Shown here piece by piece: positions 25,629 through 36,260 of a stretch of 64,000 bases of DNA. How positions within the stretch are numbered: the stretch's first letter is position 1; each line of letters begins with the position of its first letter. The notes under the pieces are model-generated. The model searched no databases and was not told the DNA's origin. It was given only the letters and a program-made list of their open reading frames with translations. The position numbers were made by a program, and so were the translations under genes. Source of the stretch: Komagataeibacter xylinus (lineage in GTDB: Bacteria; Pseudomonadota; Alphaproteobacteria; Acetobacterales; Acetobacteraceae); contig NZ_JARWSK010000004.1 of assembly GCF_031081985.1 (NCBI RefSeq), positions 310,001 through 374,000 of the forward strand. Direction: 5' to 3'.

Positions 25629-27596
25629 ATGCCCATCAATACAGATCCTGCCACGCAGGCCCGCCCCGTTGTGCTGTTGGTGGATGACGAGGCGGAGATC
25701 CTCGTTGCCCTGACCGACCTGCTGGAAGACACGTTTACCGTCCTGTCCACCACATCGCCCACCGAGGCGCTGGAGATTCTCTCCACCCGCAACGACGTGG
25801 ACGTGATCGTGTCCGACCAGCGCATGCCCGAGATGGGGGGCGACGTGATGCTGGCCCGCGCCCGCGCCCATAGCGATGCACAGGCCATCCTGCTCACCGG
25901 CTATGCCGATATTGGCGCGGTGGCGGCAGCGCTCAACCAAGGGCGCATCTCGTTCTATTCCCACAAGCCGTGGGACCCCGACGCCCTGCGCGCCATGATC
26001 GTGCAGGCGGCGGATTACCACCGCCTTGAGCGTGAACTGCGCACCGAGCGCATGCTGCTGCACGGGCTGCTCGACAACCTGCGCTCGGGCCTTGGCTTCA
26101 AGGATGCGCAGGGGCGCTTCATCCGCATCAACCAGCAGGCCGCCGATTTCTATGGCCGCGACATCAATGCCTGCCTTGGCCATACGGAGGAGGAACTGTG
26201 CGATGCCGACCTCCTGCCCATCATCCGTGCGGCCAGCGCGCGCCTGCGGGCGGAGGGGCGGGATGAGGAAATGCTGGAACTGCCCGCCCACATAAGGGGT
26301 GCGGCACAGGGGCGGTGGCGCGAGATCACGCGCGTGGTGCTTGGGGCACTTGGCGATGGTTCGGCGGGGTCGGTCGTGATCAACCGCGACATCACCCCCC
26401 AGCAGGAAATGGCGGCCCGCCTGCGCCAGGCGGAAAAGATGCAGGCGCTTGGCACGCTGGCGGGCGGCATTGCGCATGACTTCAACAACCTGCTTACCGC
26501 CGTGCTCGGGTCGCTCGAACTCGTGCGCGACATGGGGCCGGAGGAAGGGCCGATGGCCCGCCTGCTCGATAACGCCGCCGCCGCCGCCCAGCGTGGCGCA
26601 TCACTCACGCGCAGGCTGCTCAATTTCAGCCGCCCGCGCGACCTGAGCCTCGAGCCGGTGGATGTGAACGCCCTGTTGCACGGCATGAAGGACCTGCTGG
26701 CCCAGACCGTGGTCTCGCGCCAGGGCAAGGGGGCAAACGGGCAGCCCTGTTCCATCGTGGTTGATACGGCTGCCTCCGACGGGGTGCTGCCGCCCGTATG
26801 CACCGATGCGGGCCAGCTTGAACTTGCCGTGCTCAATTTGTGCATCAACGCGGTCGATGCCATGCCCGGCGGCGGCATGATCGTGGTCTCGACCGCGCTC
26901 AAGCAGGTTAAGGAGATCGTGGCGGGCACCAACCTCGTGCCCGGTAATTACGTCATGGTTTCAGTGACCGATCAGGGGGTGGGCATGTCGCCCGACACGC
27001 TGGCGCGCGTGTTCGAGCCGTTCTTTACCACCAAGGATGTGGGGCGTGGCACGGGGCTGGGCCTGTCCATGATCTACGGGTTCATCCGCCATGTGGGCGG
27101 CGAGGTGCAGGTGCGTAGCCAGCCGGGCGAGGGCACGCGCGTGGACCTGTGCCTGCCGGTGCAGGGGGGCATCAGGGCGCAGGGCCAGCCCCTGCCCACG
27201 GCCAGCCCCCGGCAGGGCGAGGAAAGCTGCCGCGCGCTGCATGTGATGGTGGTGGATGACGAGCCGGGCGTGCGTGCGGTCACGGCAGGCTTCCTGCGCG
27301 CGCGGGGGCATGATGTGCTTGAATATTCCTCCGGCACGGCGGCGGTGGAGGCGATGAAGGCCGGGCTCGGCCCGATCGACCTCGTGATCATGGATGTGAT
27401 GATGCCCGGCATGGGCGGGCTCGAGACAGTGCACCACCTCCAGGCCCTGCGGCCCGGGCTGCGCGTGCTGTACCTGACCGGCTATGCCAGCGCGGGCGCA
27501 TTGCCCGCGGGCAGCGCCAATGTCATGCACAAGCCTTTCACGCAGGCGGACCTTGCCGCCCATATCGACCGGATCATGCAGCGCCCGCCTGACTGA
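25629..27596 (+). CDS. Hybrid kinase: receiver, PAS, histidine kinase, receiver
   Basis: 655 residues from the ATG at 25629, chosen because GGGAGAGA precedes it; an ATG 30 bases upstream lacks a site. Receiver 1 (about 10-125: VLLVDDEAE, acceptor in [14 protein letters not shown] in SHKPWDPD), a PAS domain (about 145-265: [22 protein letters not shown]), HisKA with H283 in GGIAHDFNN, HATPase ([19 protein letters not shown]) and a second receiver at about 535-650 ([22 protein letters not shown]). Entirely cytoplasmic. No DNA-binding or GGDEF domain, so the final output of the operon must be encoded elsewhere. Confidence 0.88.
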   Translation: MPINTDPATQARPVVLLVDDEAEILVALTDLLEDTFTVLSTTSPTEALEILSTRNDVDVIVSDQRMPEMGGDVMLARARAHSDAQAILLTGYADIGAVAAALNQGRISFYSHKPWDPDALRAMIVQAADYHRLERELRTERMLLHGLLDNLRSGLGFKDAQGRFIRINQQAADFYGRDINACLGHTEEELCDADLLPIIRAASARLRAEGRDEEMLELPAHIRGAAQGRWREITRVVLGALGDGSAGSVVINRDITPQQEMAARLRQAEKMQALGTLAGGIAHDFNNLLTAVLGSLELVRDMGPEEGPMARLLDNAAAAAQRGASLTRRLLNFSRPRDLSLEPVDVNALLHGMKDLLAQTVVSRQGKGANGQPCSIVVDTAASDGVLPPVCTDAGQLELAVLNLCINAVDAMPGGGMIVVSTALKQVKEIVAGTNLVPGNYVMVSVTDQGVGMSPDTLARVFEPFFTTKDVGRGTGLGLSMIYGFIRHVGGEVQVRSQPGEGTRVDLCLPVQGGIRAQGQPLPTASPRQGEESCRALHVMVVDDEPGVRAVTAGFLRARGHDVLEYSSGTAAVEAMKAGLGPIDLVIMDVMMPGMGGLETVHHLQALRPGLRVLYLTGYASAGALPAGSANVMHKPFTQADLAAHIDRIMQRPPD

Positions 27597-27667
27597 AATG
27601 CGGCGCGTGCCCAGCGGTGGGCGCGTTGCCCCTTGTGCTGGCGCAGGAAGGTTTTATCTGTAACATC

Positions 27668-28261
27668 ATGCAAGATCATCATTCCACATCCCATGACCCG
27701 GTCGGGTGGCATGGTACGACCATTCTGTGTGTGCGCCGTGGTGGCCATGTTGCCATGGCGGGCGACGGGCAGGTGACGCTGGGGGCTACCGTGATCAAGG
27801 GCAATGCCCGCAAGGTGCGCCGCATCGGGCCGACGGGGCAGATCCTGGCAGGTTTCGCGGGGGCGACGGCGGATGCCTTCACCCTGCTGGAGCGGCTGGA
27901 AAACAAGCTCGAGCGCTACCCCAACCAGCTTGAGCGCGCCTGCGTGGAACTGGCCAAGGACTGGCGCACCGACCGCTACCTGCGTCGGCTCGAGGCCATG
28001 ATGGCCGTGGCCGATGCCGAGCGCTCCTTCACGCTGACCGGCAATGGTGATGTGCTCGAACCCGAGGATGGCATCATCGCCATTGGCTCGGGTGGCAATT
28101 ACGCGCTCTCGGCCGCGCGCGCCCTGCTGGGCATTGACGGGCTGGGGGCGGAGGACATTGCCCGCCGGTCGATGAAGATTGCCGGTGACATCTGTGTCTA
28201 TACCAACCACTGCGTCATTGTGGAGACACTGGGCGCGGATGCGCATGAAGGGGCAGCCTGA
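27668..28261 (+). CDS. hslV: ATP-dependent protease peptidase subunit HslV
   Basis: About 197 residues from the ATG at 27668. It forms the dodecameric proteolytic core used with HslU to degrade unfolded and specific regulatory proteins. The proteasome-like N-terminal threonine is in [12 protein letters not shown], so the leader of about 16 residues is removed; the GDGQVTLG motif follows, then [23 protein letters not shown] at about 27645-27650 is far (18 bases) from this ATG, so the start is not certain. The stop is 2 bases before hslU. Confidence 0.95.
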   Translation: MQDHHSTSHDPVGWHGTTILCVRRGGHVAMAGDGQVTLGATVIKGNARKVRRIGPTGQILAGFAGATADAFTLLERLENKLERYPNQLERACVELAKDWRTDRYLRRLEAMMAVADAERSFTLTGNGDVLEPEDGIIAIGSGGNYALSAARALLGIDGLGAEDIARRSMKIAGDICVYTNHCVIVETLGADAHEGAA

Positions 28262-28263
28262 TC

Positions 28264-29577
28264 ATGGAAATACCCAATCATACCCCGCGTGAGATCGTCT
28301 CCGAACTCGACCGCTTCATTATCGGGCAGGGCGATGCCAAGCGCGCCGTGGCCATTGCGCTGCGCAACCGTTGGCGTCGCGCACAATTGCCCGATGCGAT
28401 GCGTGAAGAGGTCGTGCCCAAGAACATCCTGATGATCGGGCCGACCGGCTGCGGCAAGACCGAGATCGCCCGCCGCCTCGCCAAACTGGCGCAGGCCCCG
28501 TTCCTGAAGGTCGAGGCCACCAAGTTTACCGAGGTCGGCTATGTAGGCCGCGATGTGGAGAGCATCGTGCGCGACCTGGTCGAGGTCTCGATCAACATGC
28601 TGCGCGACCTGCGGCGCAGGGATGTCGAGGCCAATGCGGGGGAAGCCGCCGAGAAGCTCCTGCTCGATGCGCTGGTGGGCGAGGGGGCTTCGGCCGAGAC
28701 TCGCAACAAGTTCCGCCGCATGCTGCGCGCAGGCGAGCTTGAGCAAAAGGAAGTCGAGATATCGATTGCCGAGGGCGGCAACCCGACCCAGTCCGACATG
28801 CCGAACATGACGCCGGGCACCGTCATCAACTTCTCGGACATGATGAAGGGCTTCATGAACCGCGTGCCGCAGCAAAAGCGCATGACGGTGGCTGCCGCCC
28901 GTGCTGCCCTGATCCGGCAGGAAGCGGACCGGATGCTCGATACCGAGGCCCTGACGCGTGAGGCCGTGACCCACGCGCAGGATCACGGCATCGTCTTCCT
29001 CGACGAAATCGACAAGGTCTGCGCCCGTGCCGCCGAAGGGGGCGCGCGTGGCGGCGATGTGTCGCGCGAGGGCGTGCAGCGCGACCTGCTGCCGCTGATC
29101 GAGGGCACCACCGTCTCGACCAAATACGGCCCGGTGCGCACCGATCATATCCTGTTCATTGCATCGGGCGCGTTCCATATCGCCAAGCCGTCCGACCTGT
29201 TGCCCGAGCTGCAGGGGCGGTTGCCCATCCGGGTGGAGCTGGCCTCGCTCACGCGCGAGGACCTGCGCCGCATCCTGACCGAGCCGGAGCATTCGCTGCT
29301 CAAGCAGTATGTTGCCCTGCTGGGCACGGAGGATGTGAAACTGTCGTTCAGCGACGGGGCGATTGACGCGCTGGCGGAACTTGCAGCCGACATCAACGAA
29401 CGGGTCGAGAATATCGGCGCGCGCCGTCTGGCCACCGTGCTCGAGCGCCTGCTCGAGGATGTGTCCTTCACCGCTGCTGACCGCAAGGGCGAGGCTGTGA
29501 TGATCGAGGCCGCCGACGTGCAGGCCAAGGTGGCCCCCCTTGCCCGCAAGGGTGATCTGAGCCGCTTTATCCTGTAG
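28264..29577 (+). CDS. hslU: ATP-dependent protease ATPase subunit HslU
   Basis: 437 residues. AAA+ unfoldase that feeds HslV. It opens with [16 protein letters not shown] as in all HslU, has Walker [10 protein letters not shown] (about 59-67), the HslU loop [13 protein letters not shown], the I domain (about 110-245), Walker [10 protein letters not shown] and sensor [14 protein letters not shown] near the end, closing with the conserved C-terminal DLSRFIL that docks in HslV. Translationally coupled to hslV. A clear terminator follows. Confidence 0.97.
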   Translation: MEIPNHTPREIVSELDRFIIGQGDAKRAVAIALRNRWRRAQLPDAMREEVVPKNILMIGPTGCGKTEIARRLAKLAQAPFLKVEATKFTEVGYVGRDVESIVRDLVEVSINMLRDLRRRDVEANAGEAAEKLLLDALVGEGASAETRNKFRRMLRAGELEQKEVEISIAEGGNPTQSDMPNMTPGTVINFSDMMKGFMNRVPQQKRMTVAAARAALIRQEADRMLDTEALTREAVTHAQDHGIVFLDEIDKVCARAAEGGARGGDVSREGVQRDLLPLIEGTTVSTKYGPVRTDHILFIASGAFHIAKPSDLLPELQGRLPIRVELASLTREDLRRILTEPEHSLLKQYVALLGTEDVKLSFSDGAIDALAELAADINERVENIGARRLATVLERLLEDVSFTAADRKGEAVMIEAADVQAKVAPLARKGDLSRFIL

Positions 29578-29598
29578 GGCATGACCCGATCCGCAGGG

Positions 29599-29624
29599 GG
29601 CCGTGCCGCAGGGCGCGGCCTTTT
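29599..29624 (+). terminator. Rho-independent terminator after hslVU
   Basis: A nine-base stem GGCCGTGCC / GGCGCGGCC (one G-T wobble) with a four-base loop, followed by TTTT, starting 21 bases after the hslU stop. Confidence 0.75.
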
Positions 29625-29662
29625 GCATTCTGACCGATTTGATGGCCACCAATGCTGGAAAG

Positions 29663-30109
29663 ATGATGACCGACCCGTTTGTAAAGCCCGAGGACGATAC
29701 CGCCGCTGACGCCATTGCCGAGATTGGCGAGGAACTGGCCCTGTTTGATGACTGGATGCAGCGCTACCAGTACATCATCGAACTCGGGCGCAAGCTGCCG
29801 CCTTTTCCGCCTGAGTGGCAGGATGACGCCCATCGTGTGCCGGGCTGCCAGAGCCAGGTCTGGATGGAGGTGCAGCCGCGCGATGGTGCGCTCTATCTTG
29901 CTGGCGCATCGGATGCGGCCATCGTGTCGGGGCTGGTGGCGCTGCTGCTGCGGGTCTATTCCGGCCGCAGTCGGCAGGAGATACTCGATACCGACCCGGC
30001 CTTCCTGCGTGATCTGGGCCTGGTGCAGGCGCTCTCCACCAATCGCGGCAACGGGGTGGAGGCCATGGCGCAGGCCATTCGCAAGGCGGCTGCCGCCATG
30101 CCTGCCTGA
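29663..30109 (+). CDS. sufE: SufE-like cysteine desulfurization factor
   Basis: About 148 residues. SufE accepts sulfane sulfur from the SufS cysteine desulfurase for Fe-S cluster assembly. The family core is clear: LFDDWMQRYQYIIELGRKLPPFP, the active cysteine in VPGCQSQVW, and GLVALLLRVYSGR, ending with the Asn-Arg-Gly segment STNRGNG. The start is uncertain: ATG codons at 29642, 29663 and 29666 are in frame, with a GGAAAG directly before 29663. No other suf gene is adjacent. Confidence 0.9.
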   Translation: MMTDPFVKPEDDTAADAIAEIGEELALFDDWMQRYQYIIELGRKLPPFPPEWQDDAHRVPGCQSQVWMEVQPRDGALYLAGASDAAIVSGLVALLLRVYSGRSRQEILDTDPAFLRDLGLVQALSTNRGNGVEAMAQAIRKAAAAMPA

Positions 30110-30131
30110 AAACAGGAAACGCTTTGAAAAT

Positions 30132-30160
30132 CGCCGCCTTTACGAGGGAAAAAGGCGGCG
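30132..30160. terminator. Bidirectional hairpin between sufE and copZ
   Basis: A perfect ten-base stem CGCCGCCTTT / AAAGGCGGCG with a nine-base loop sits between two convergent genes, with T- and A-tracts inside the arms. Its arms resemble one of the two hairpins of the dispersed repeat described elsewhere in this window, so it may be a remnant copy. Confidence 0.6.
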
Positions 30161-30178
30161 CGTGGACTGTTCTGGCGT

Positions 30179-30388
30179 TCAGTAACCTGCATCAAATCCT
30201 GCGTCGTCCACGGCGGCGTACAGCTCTTCAAGGTTGGTGAAACGGGTATCATAGGTAACGAAGGCCTTGCCCTGTTCAAGCGAGACTTCAACCATCGATA
30301 CGCCATCCACCCCTTCGAGCGCGCGCTTCACCTTGGCGGCGCAGCCATCGCAGGTCATGCCCTGTATGTTCAGTGTCAGTTTTTCCAT
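30179..30388 (-). CDS. CopZ-like heavy-metal-associated domain protein
   Basis: 69 residues, a single HMA domain with the metal-binding motif GMTCDGC (C13 and C16). The remainder follows the beta-alpha-beta-beta-alpha-beta plan: KVKRALEGVDGV, VSLEQGKAFVTYD, and DAGFDAGY at the end. It is probably a cytosolic copper chaperone passing Cu(I) to an exporter ATPase; no such ATPase or CueR-type regulator gene is next to it. AAGGT lies upstream of the ATG. Confidence 0.88.
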   Translation of the reverse strand: MEKLTLNIQGMTCDGCAAKVKRALEGVDGVSMVEVSLEQGKAFVTYDTRFTNLEELYAAVDDAGFDAGY

Positions 30389-30595
30389 GATCTGGCTACC
30401 TTCTGCTGTCGCATGCCCGCAGTGGCTGCGTTGGGTTGGTCGGTCGAATCATTACAACGGAAAAGGGGGCCGCGCCATCACCTCTTCCGCAGTGCTTCCC
30501 CCATGGCATGGGATGCACACCGTATTGCCGCAGGCCTGATAAAGGCATCCTCATTCATTATGGGATCCATCGGGGCATCGCGAAAATGGAAGCCG

Positions 30596-30677
30596 ATAAA
30601 AGTTTTTGGTGAAGCTTTTTTCAAAAAGCTTCGCAGAACACCGCCTTCTTGAAACAAGGCGACACCCCAAAACTTTT
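30596..30677 (+). repeat. Dispersed two-hairpin palindromic repeat, copy 2
   Basis: Nearly complete unit. Left arm ATAAAAGTTTTTGGTG, hairpin GAAGCTTTTTTCAAAAAGCTTC at 30611-30632, second hairpin CGCCTT...AAGGCG, then right arm CACCCCAAAACTTTT. The outer arms are inverted repeats of each other, so the whole can fold as a two-branch cruciform. Confidence 0.88.
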
Positions 30678-30851
30678 CTTATTTTGCCCTGTCAGTTATC
30701 GCTCATAATGAAAATGGTGCTCTGTTTATTCCCTATCCGTACAGAGGCTATTGCGATCCTAGCGTGTTCATGTGGCGTGATGGAATGGAAAACTGCCCGT
30801 ATCACGCACGGCTTGCATGTGGCTGTTTAAAAATAGTGCATTGATAAAAAA

Positions 30852-30911
30852 AGATAAAAATTTTTAGCTGCGCTCTTTTTTTTAAAAAGGCGGCGTTTTT
30901 GAAGGTGTTAC
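30852..30911 (-). repeat. Dispersed palindromic repeat, degenerate copy
   Basis: GATAAAAATTTTTAGCTGC then a C/T-rich run, TTAAAAAGGCGGCGTTTTTGAAG, matching the reverse orientation of the repeat through the first hairpin; the second hairpin is deleted. Many substitutions suggest an old copy. Confidence 0.6.
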
Positions 30912-30931
30912 CTGAAGAACGTGCGGAGGGA

Positions 30932-30970
30932 CCCATACAAAAAGGGCCGGTGCTTGCGCAACCGGCCCTT
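30932..30970 (-). terminator. Rho-independent terminator after hpnR
   Basis: On the minus strand a perfect ten-base stem AAGGGCCGGT / ACCGGCCCTT with a nine-base loop is followed by TTTTG, about 30 bases after the hpnR stop. Confidence 0.85.
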
Positions 30971-31000
30971 ACATGGCGGTAATGATTGACGCTGCGGGCG

Positions 31001-32545
31001 TCAGTCAACCGTGCTCATGCGGGTTTCATCAACGAACTTTTCGGTATCGTCATCGATCTTGCGCGACTTGCGGCCAGCGGGGCCATGCACGTACAGCGTC
31101 TTGCGGTCCACCTTCTGGTCGGAGCCCTGCGGCTTGACCGGCATTTCATATTCCGGCTTCTGCGCGTGGTCGGCCATCTGCAGGTCGGGGTTGAAGACCG
31201 AGTTGAACTTCCAGATCATGGTCAGGAAGTTGGTCTGCCCGCGCAGGGCCAGGCGCAGGGCGATGCCCAGCGTGTCCTTGATGGCGCTCCAGCCCAGGTG
31301 CTTGTTGTTGAGGATCTGCTGGGTCTTGACCAGTTCCTCATAGAACTCGCGCAGCGGCAGGGTGGTGGGCATGACCGCGTGCTGGATGTCGAACAGGCGG
31401 TAGTCGCGCGTGGTCAGCTTGCGGGACTCGCTCTCCCAGATTTCGGTGCCGGGGTAGGGGGTCGTGACCGAGATGTTCACGATATCGGGGATCTCGAGGC
31501 ACCACTGGCGGATGACCTCGAAGCGCTCGCGGTCCCATGACGGGTCAGCAATCAGGTTGATGGCCACGATCAGGTCGAGCGAGCGGGCATATTCCAGCGC
31601 CTCGAAGTTGCGATCCATCGACACGCGCTTGCGGAAGCGCTTCAGCCCTTCGGCATCCACCGCCTCAAGCCCGATGAAGATGTAGCTTAGTCCGATCTCT
31701 TTCCAGACCGCGAACACTTCCTTGTTGCGCATCAGCACGTCGGCGCGCGTCTCGAGGTAGTATTCCTTCTGGATGTTGCGGCGCTTGATCTCGTCGGCAA
31801 TGGCCATGCCGTGCTCGGCATGCACGAAGGCCACGTCATCGACGATGAAGATGCCGGGCTCCTTGATCTCCTGCAGTTCCTCGCCAATCACCTTGGCGCT
31901 GGCCGTGCGGTAGGAGCGGCCATAGAAGGTCCAGGCGCTACAGAAGGTGCAGTCCCACGGGCAGCCACGGGCGAACTCGATGGAGGCGGCGGGGTCGAGC
32001 GTGCCGATGAAGTATTTGCGGCGGTGGCGCAGCAGGTCGCGCGCGGGGCGCACCTCATCCAGCGATTCGATGAAGATGGGCGGCGGGCCTTCGCCATCCA
32101 TGGTCACCACGCCGGGCACGGTGGTCAGGTCCTTGCCCTGTTCCCATGCCTCGAGCAGCAGGCCGACGGTGGCGTCACCTTCACCCTTGAGCACGCAGTT
32201 GATGGCGCCATCGGACAGGGCCAGCACGTCACGCGCGATGAACGAGATGGAGTGCCCGCCAATGAACAGGAACACGTTGGGCAGGCGCTTGCGCGTTTCC
32301 TTGCACAGGTCGATGATCTCGGGGACATTGGCCAGGTAATTGCCCGAGAAGCAGATGGCATGCGGGCGGAATTCCTCGATGCGCTGCCAGTAATCGGGGT
32401 GCTTCTCGACCTGCAGGTCGAGGATCTGCACGTCATGCCCCTTGTTGCGCGCGGCACCGGCAACCAGTTCAAGCCCCAGCGGTTCAAGACGCAGGAAGAC
32501 CTTCGTGTACATGAGCGAGCTTGGATGAACGGCCAGTAATCTCAT
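31001..32545 (-). CDS. hpnR: Hopanoid C-3 methylase (B12-binding radical SAM)
   Basis: 514 residues. It adds the methyl group at C-3 of hopanoid ring A, giving the 3-methylhopanoids known from acetic acid bacteria and methanotrophs. The N-terminal 150 residues form a cobalamin-binding domain (SGNYLANVPEIIDL, FIGGHSISF). The radical SAM cluster motif is CPWDCTFC with C195, C199 and C202, then a TIM barrel with FIVDDVAFVHAEHG and ETRADVL. The C-terminal 100 residues (ITQQILNNKHLGW-like region and basic tail) match the long HpnR type. The ATG has GAGG eight bases upstream. It stands alone, away from other hpn genes. Confidence 0.9.
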   Translation of the reverse strand: MRLLAVHPSSLMYTKVFLRLEPLGLELVAGAARNKGHDVQILDLQVEKHPDYWQRIEEFRPHAICFSGNYLANVPEIIDLCKETRKRLPNVFLFIGGHSISFIARDVLALSDGAINCVLKGEGDATVGLLLEAWEQGKDLTTVPGVVTMDGEGPPPIFIESLDEVRPARDLLRHRRKYFIGTLDPAASIEFARGCPWDCTFCSAWTFYGRSYRTASAKVIGEELQEIKEPGIFIVDDVAFVHAEHGMAIADEIKRRNIQKEYYLETRADVLMRNKEVFAVWKEIGLSYIFIGLEAVDAEGLKRFRKRVSMDRNFEALEYARSLDLIVAINLIADPSWDRERFEVIRQWCLEIPDIVNISVTTPYPGTEIWESESRKLTTRDYRLFDIQHAVMPTTLPLREFYEELVKTQQILNNKHLGWSAIKDTLGIALRLALRGQTNFLTMIWKFNSVFNPDLQMADHAQKPEYEMPVKPQGSDQKVDRKTLYVHGPAGRKSRKIDDDTEKFVDETRMSTVD

Positions 32546-32930
32546 TCTTTTACCTCAGGCATCGATGGGGACGGTGACAACGCGCGACAGCCATACGCAA
32601 TCTGGTAACAAATTTACAGCCAGTCCGGTGCTGTATTTGCAATTTTTATATATCACGCATGATTTAAAAAAAATCAGAATAATGACAGAGGGTGGCAATA
32701 TAAGGGCCGCCTGTCATCAAGATCACGGTAATATCACCTATGCATTCAGATGATACCACCATCTGGCGTCATCATATCTTCTTGGCAGCCATGCTTTATG
32801 TTCATGTCCGGCATTGCCGGTAGGGCACCTATGCATTGCCCACGCGGCACCGCCAGCGCGGGCCTCTTGTCCCCTATCGCGGGCAGCGCTTTCGTGGCAG
32901 TCTTGCCAGCGCTTAAGCGACGGGGTCGAA
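32546..32930. other. Intergenic stretch upstream of hpnR and a lipoprotein gene
   Basis: About 385 bases between two divergent genes, so it should hold both promoters. The part 32590-32760 is AT-rich with an A-run (GATTTAAAAAAAATC, a near palindrome). CACCTATGCATT occurs twice in direct orientation at 32735-32746 and 32826-32837. No gene with a plausible start was found. Confidence 0.55.
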
Positions 32931-33245
32931 ATGAAGCTGAAGATTGTGGAAAAACTGCCTGCCCGCCTCGGGCTGCTGGCATGTGGGCTGGTGGTGCTGG
33001 GTGGCTGCACGGCCGAGATCGGGCGCAAGCCGTTCGAGAGTGACGTAAAATGCCTGCGCGAGCAGTTGGGCACCACCATGCAGCTCAGCTTTCCCATCGC
33101 GGCGAATACCTGCCAGCGCATGAGCGACCATAACTTCATCTTCGGTTCCAAGAAGAAGAAGGCCGAGCCGCTGCCGCTCAACCTGCGCGGCGCGCCCGAC
33201 CTGCAGAAGATGGCCGATGAATACGGCTACAGCTACACAAAATAG
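32931..33245 (+). CDS. Small predicted lipoprotein, function unknown
   Basis: 104 residues. Basic N-terminus, a hydrophobic core (about 11-24) and a lipobox VLGGC with Cys at about 25 indicate a lipid-anchored envelope protein. The mature part is polar with three more cysteines and a basic KKKK stretch. The ATG at 32931 is chosen because it begins the signal peptide; the frame is open further upstream without family-like sequence. I do not recognise the family. Confidence 0.72.
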   Translation: MKLKIVEKLPARLGLLACGLVVLGGCTAEIGRKPFESDVKCLREQLGTTMQLSFPIAANTCQRMSDHNFIFGSKKKKAEPLPLNLRGAPDLQKMADEYGYSYTK

Positions 33246-33320
33246 CGTGTCCGCCCGCTAACGGAACCCTGGCCGCCCCGGTGCGTTGCGCCCGCGTCGC
33301 GCTGGCCGGGCGGGGTGGCT

Positions 33321-33881
33321 TCAGCTTTCCAGTTCGGTATCCCAGTACAGATAGTCGCGCCAGCTTTCATGCAGGTAGTTGGGGGGAAAGGCGCGACCGT
33401 TTTCCTGCAACCTGCGGCTTGAGGGGCGAGCGGGCGTACGGGCGGGATACATGCGGATCTGGTGCGGCATGTAGGAACCCTTGATCAGGTTGCACGGGCT
33501 GCAGGCGGTCACCACGTTCTCCCAGCTCGTGCGGCCGCCCTTGCTGCGGGGAATGACGTGGTCAAAGGTCAGTTCCTGCGTGGGGAAGCGGGTGTTGCAG
33601 TACTGGCAGGAGAAATTGTCGCGCAGGAACACATTGAACCGCGTGAAGGCGGGCTTGCGGGCGGTGGGGATGTAGTCCTTGAGCGCAATGACGCTGGGCA
33701 GGCGCAGGCTCTGGGTGGGAGAGTGGACGACCGTATCATATTCGCTCAGCACCGATACGCGGTCGAGCCACACGGCGCGGATGGCATCCTGCCATGACCA
33801 TAGCGAAAGCGGGAAATAGGAGAGCGGCCTGAAATCAGCATTCAGGACCAGGGCTGGCAGGTATTGACTGTCACAGGGCAC
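33321..33881 (-). CDS. HNH endonuclease family protein
   Basis: 186 residues from a GTG at 33881, preceded by GAAAGGAA. A C-terminal HNH domain with zinc cysteines: CQYCNTRF (first pair), LTFDHVIPRSKGG (HNH His in DHV) and NVVTACSPCNLIKG (second pair). The N-terminal 80 residues (LVLNADFRPLSYFPLSLWSWQDAIRAV, split here) are the typical lead-in of a widespread chromosomal HNH family of unknown role in proteobacteria. It is not near phage or restriction genes. Confidence 0.88.
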   Translation of the reverse strand: MPCDSQYLPALVLNADFRPLSYFPLSLWSWQDAIRAVWLDRVSVLSEYDTVVHSPTQSLRLPSVIALKDYIPTARKPAFTRFNVFLRDNFSCQYCNTRFPTQELTFDHVIPRSKGGRTSWENVVTACSPCNLIKGSYMPHQIRMYPARTPARPSSRRLQENGRAFPPNYLHESWRDYLYWDTELES

Positions 33882-34104
33882 GGACGCATTCCTTTCCGAA
33901 TGCCGCCGCACAAAGTTCAGGCGTACTCTGTTCCGAAGCGAACGCCTTATGGATGTGCGTCGTCGTCAGGTCACTGTCGAATCTATTGCAGACCCCGCAT
34001 GGCGTGGCAACCCCATGTCCGGGCGGCGGCAGGAACCGATCCATCAACGCAGCAGGGCAGGGAGAGGGTGCAATTTTTCGCCATCACCCTGATTTGACTT
34101 GATA

Positions 34105-36247
<2,143 letters not shown>

Positions 36248-36260
36248 GGAACGGGCAGCC

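Larger units (their letters stand above)
30389..31000. other. Intergenic stretch with repeats, no gene seen
   Basis: About 610 bases between the start of the copZ-like gene and the end of hpnR. It holds one nearly full-length dispersed repeat (30596-30677), a degenerate reverse copy (30852-30911) and the hpnR terminator. Short frames here have no ribosome-binding site and no family features. Base composition is clearly AT-richer than the surrounding genes. Confidence 0.6.

Noticed and set aside
30606-30830. A 74-codon frame beginning within the dispersed repeat
   Set aside because: It starts inside repeat sequence, has no ribosome-binding site and no conserved features.
33321-33881. HNH gene as part of a defence or mobile element
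   Set aside because: It belongs to a widespread chromosomal HNH family, and no restriction, phage or transposase gene is near it.
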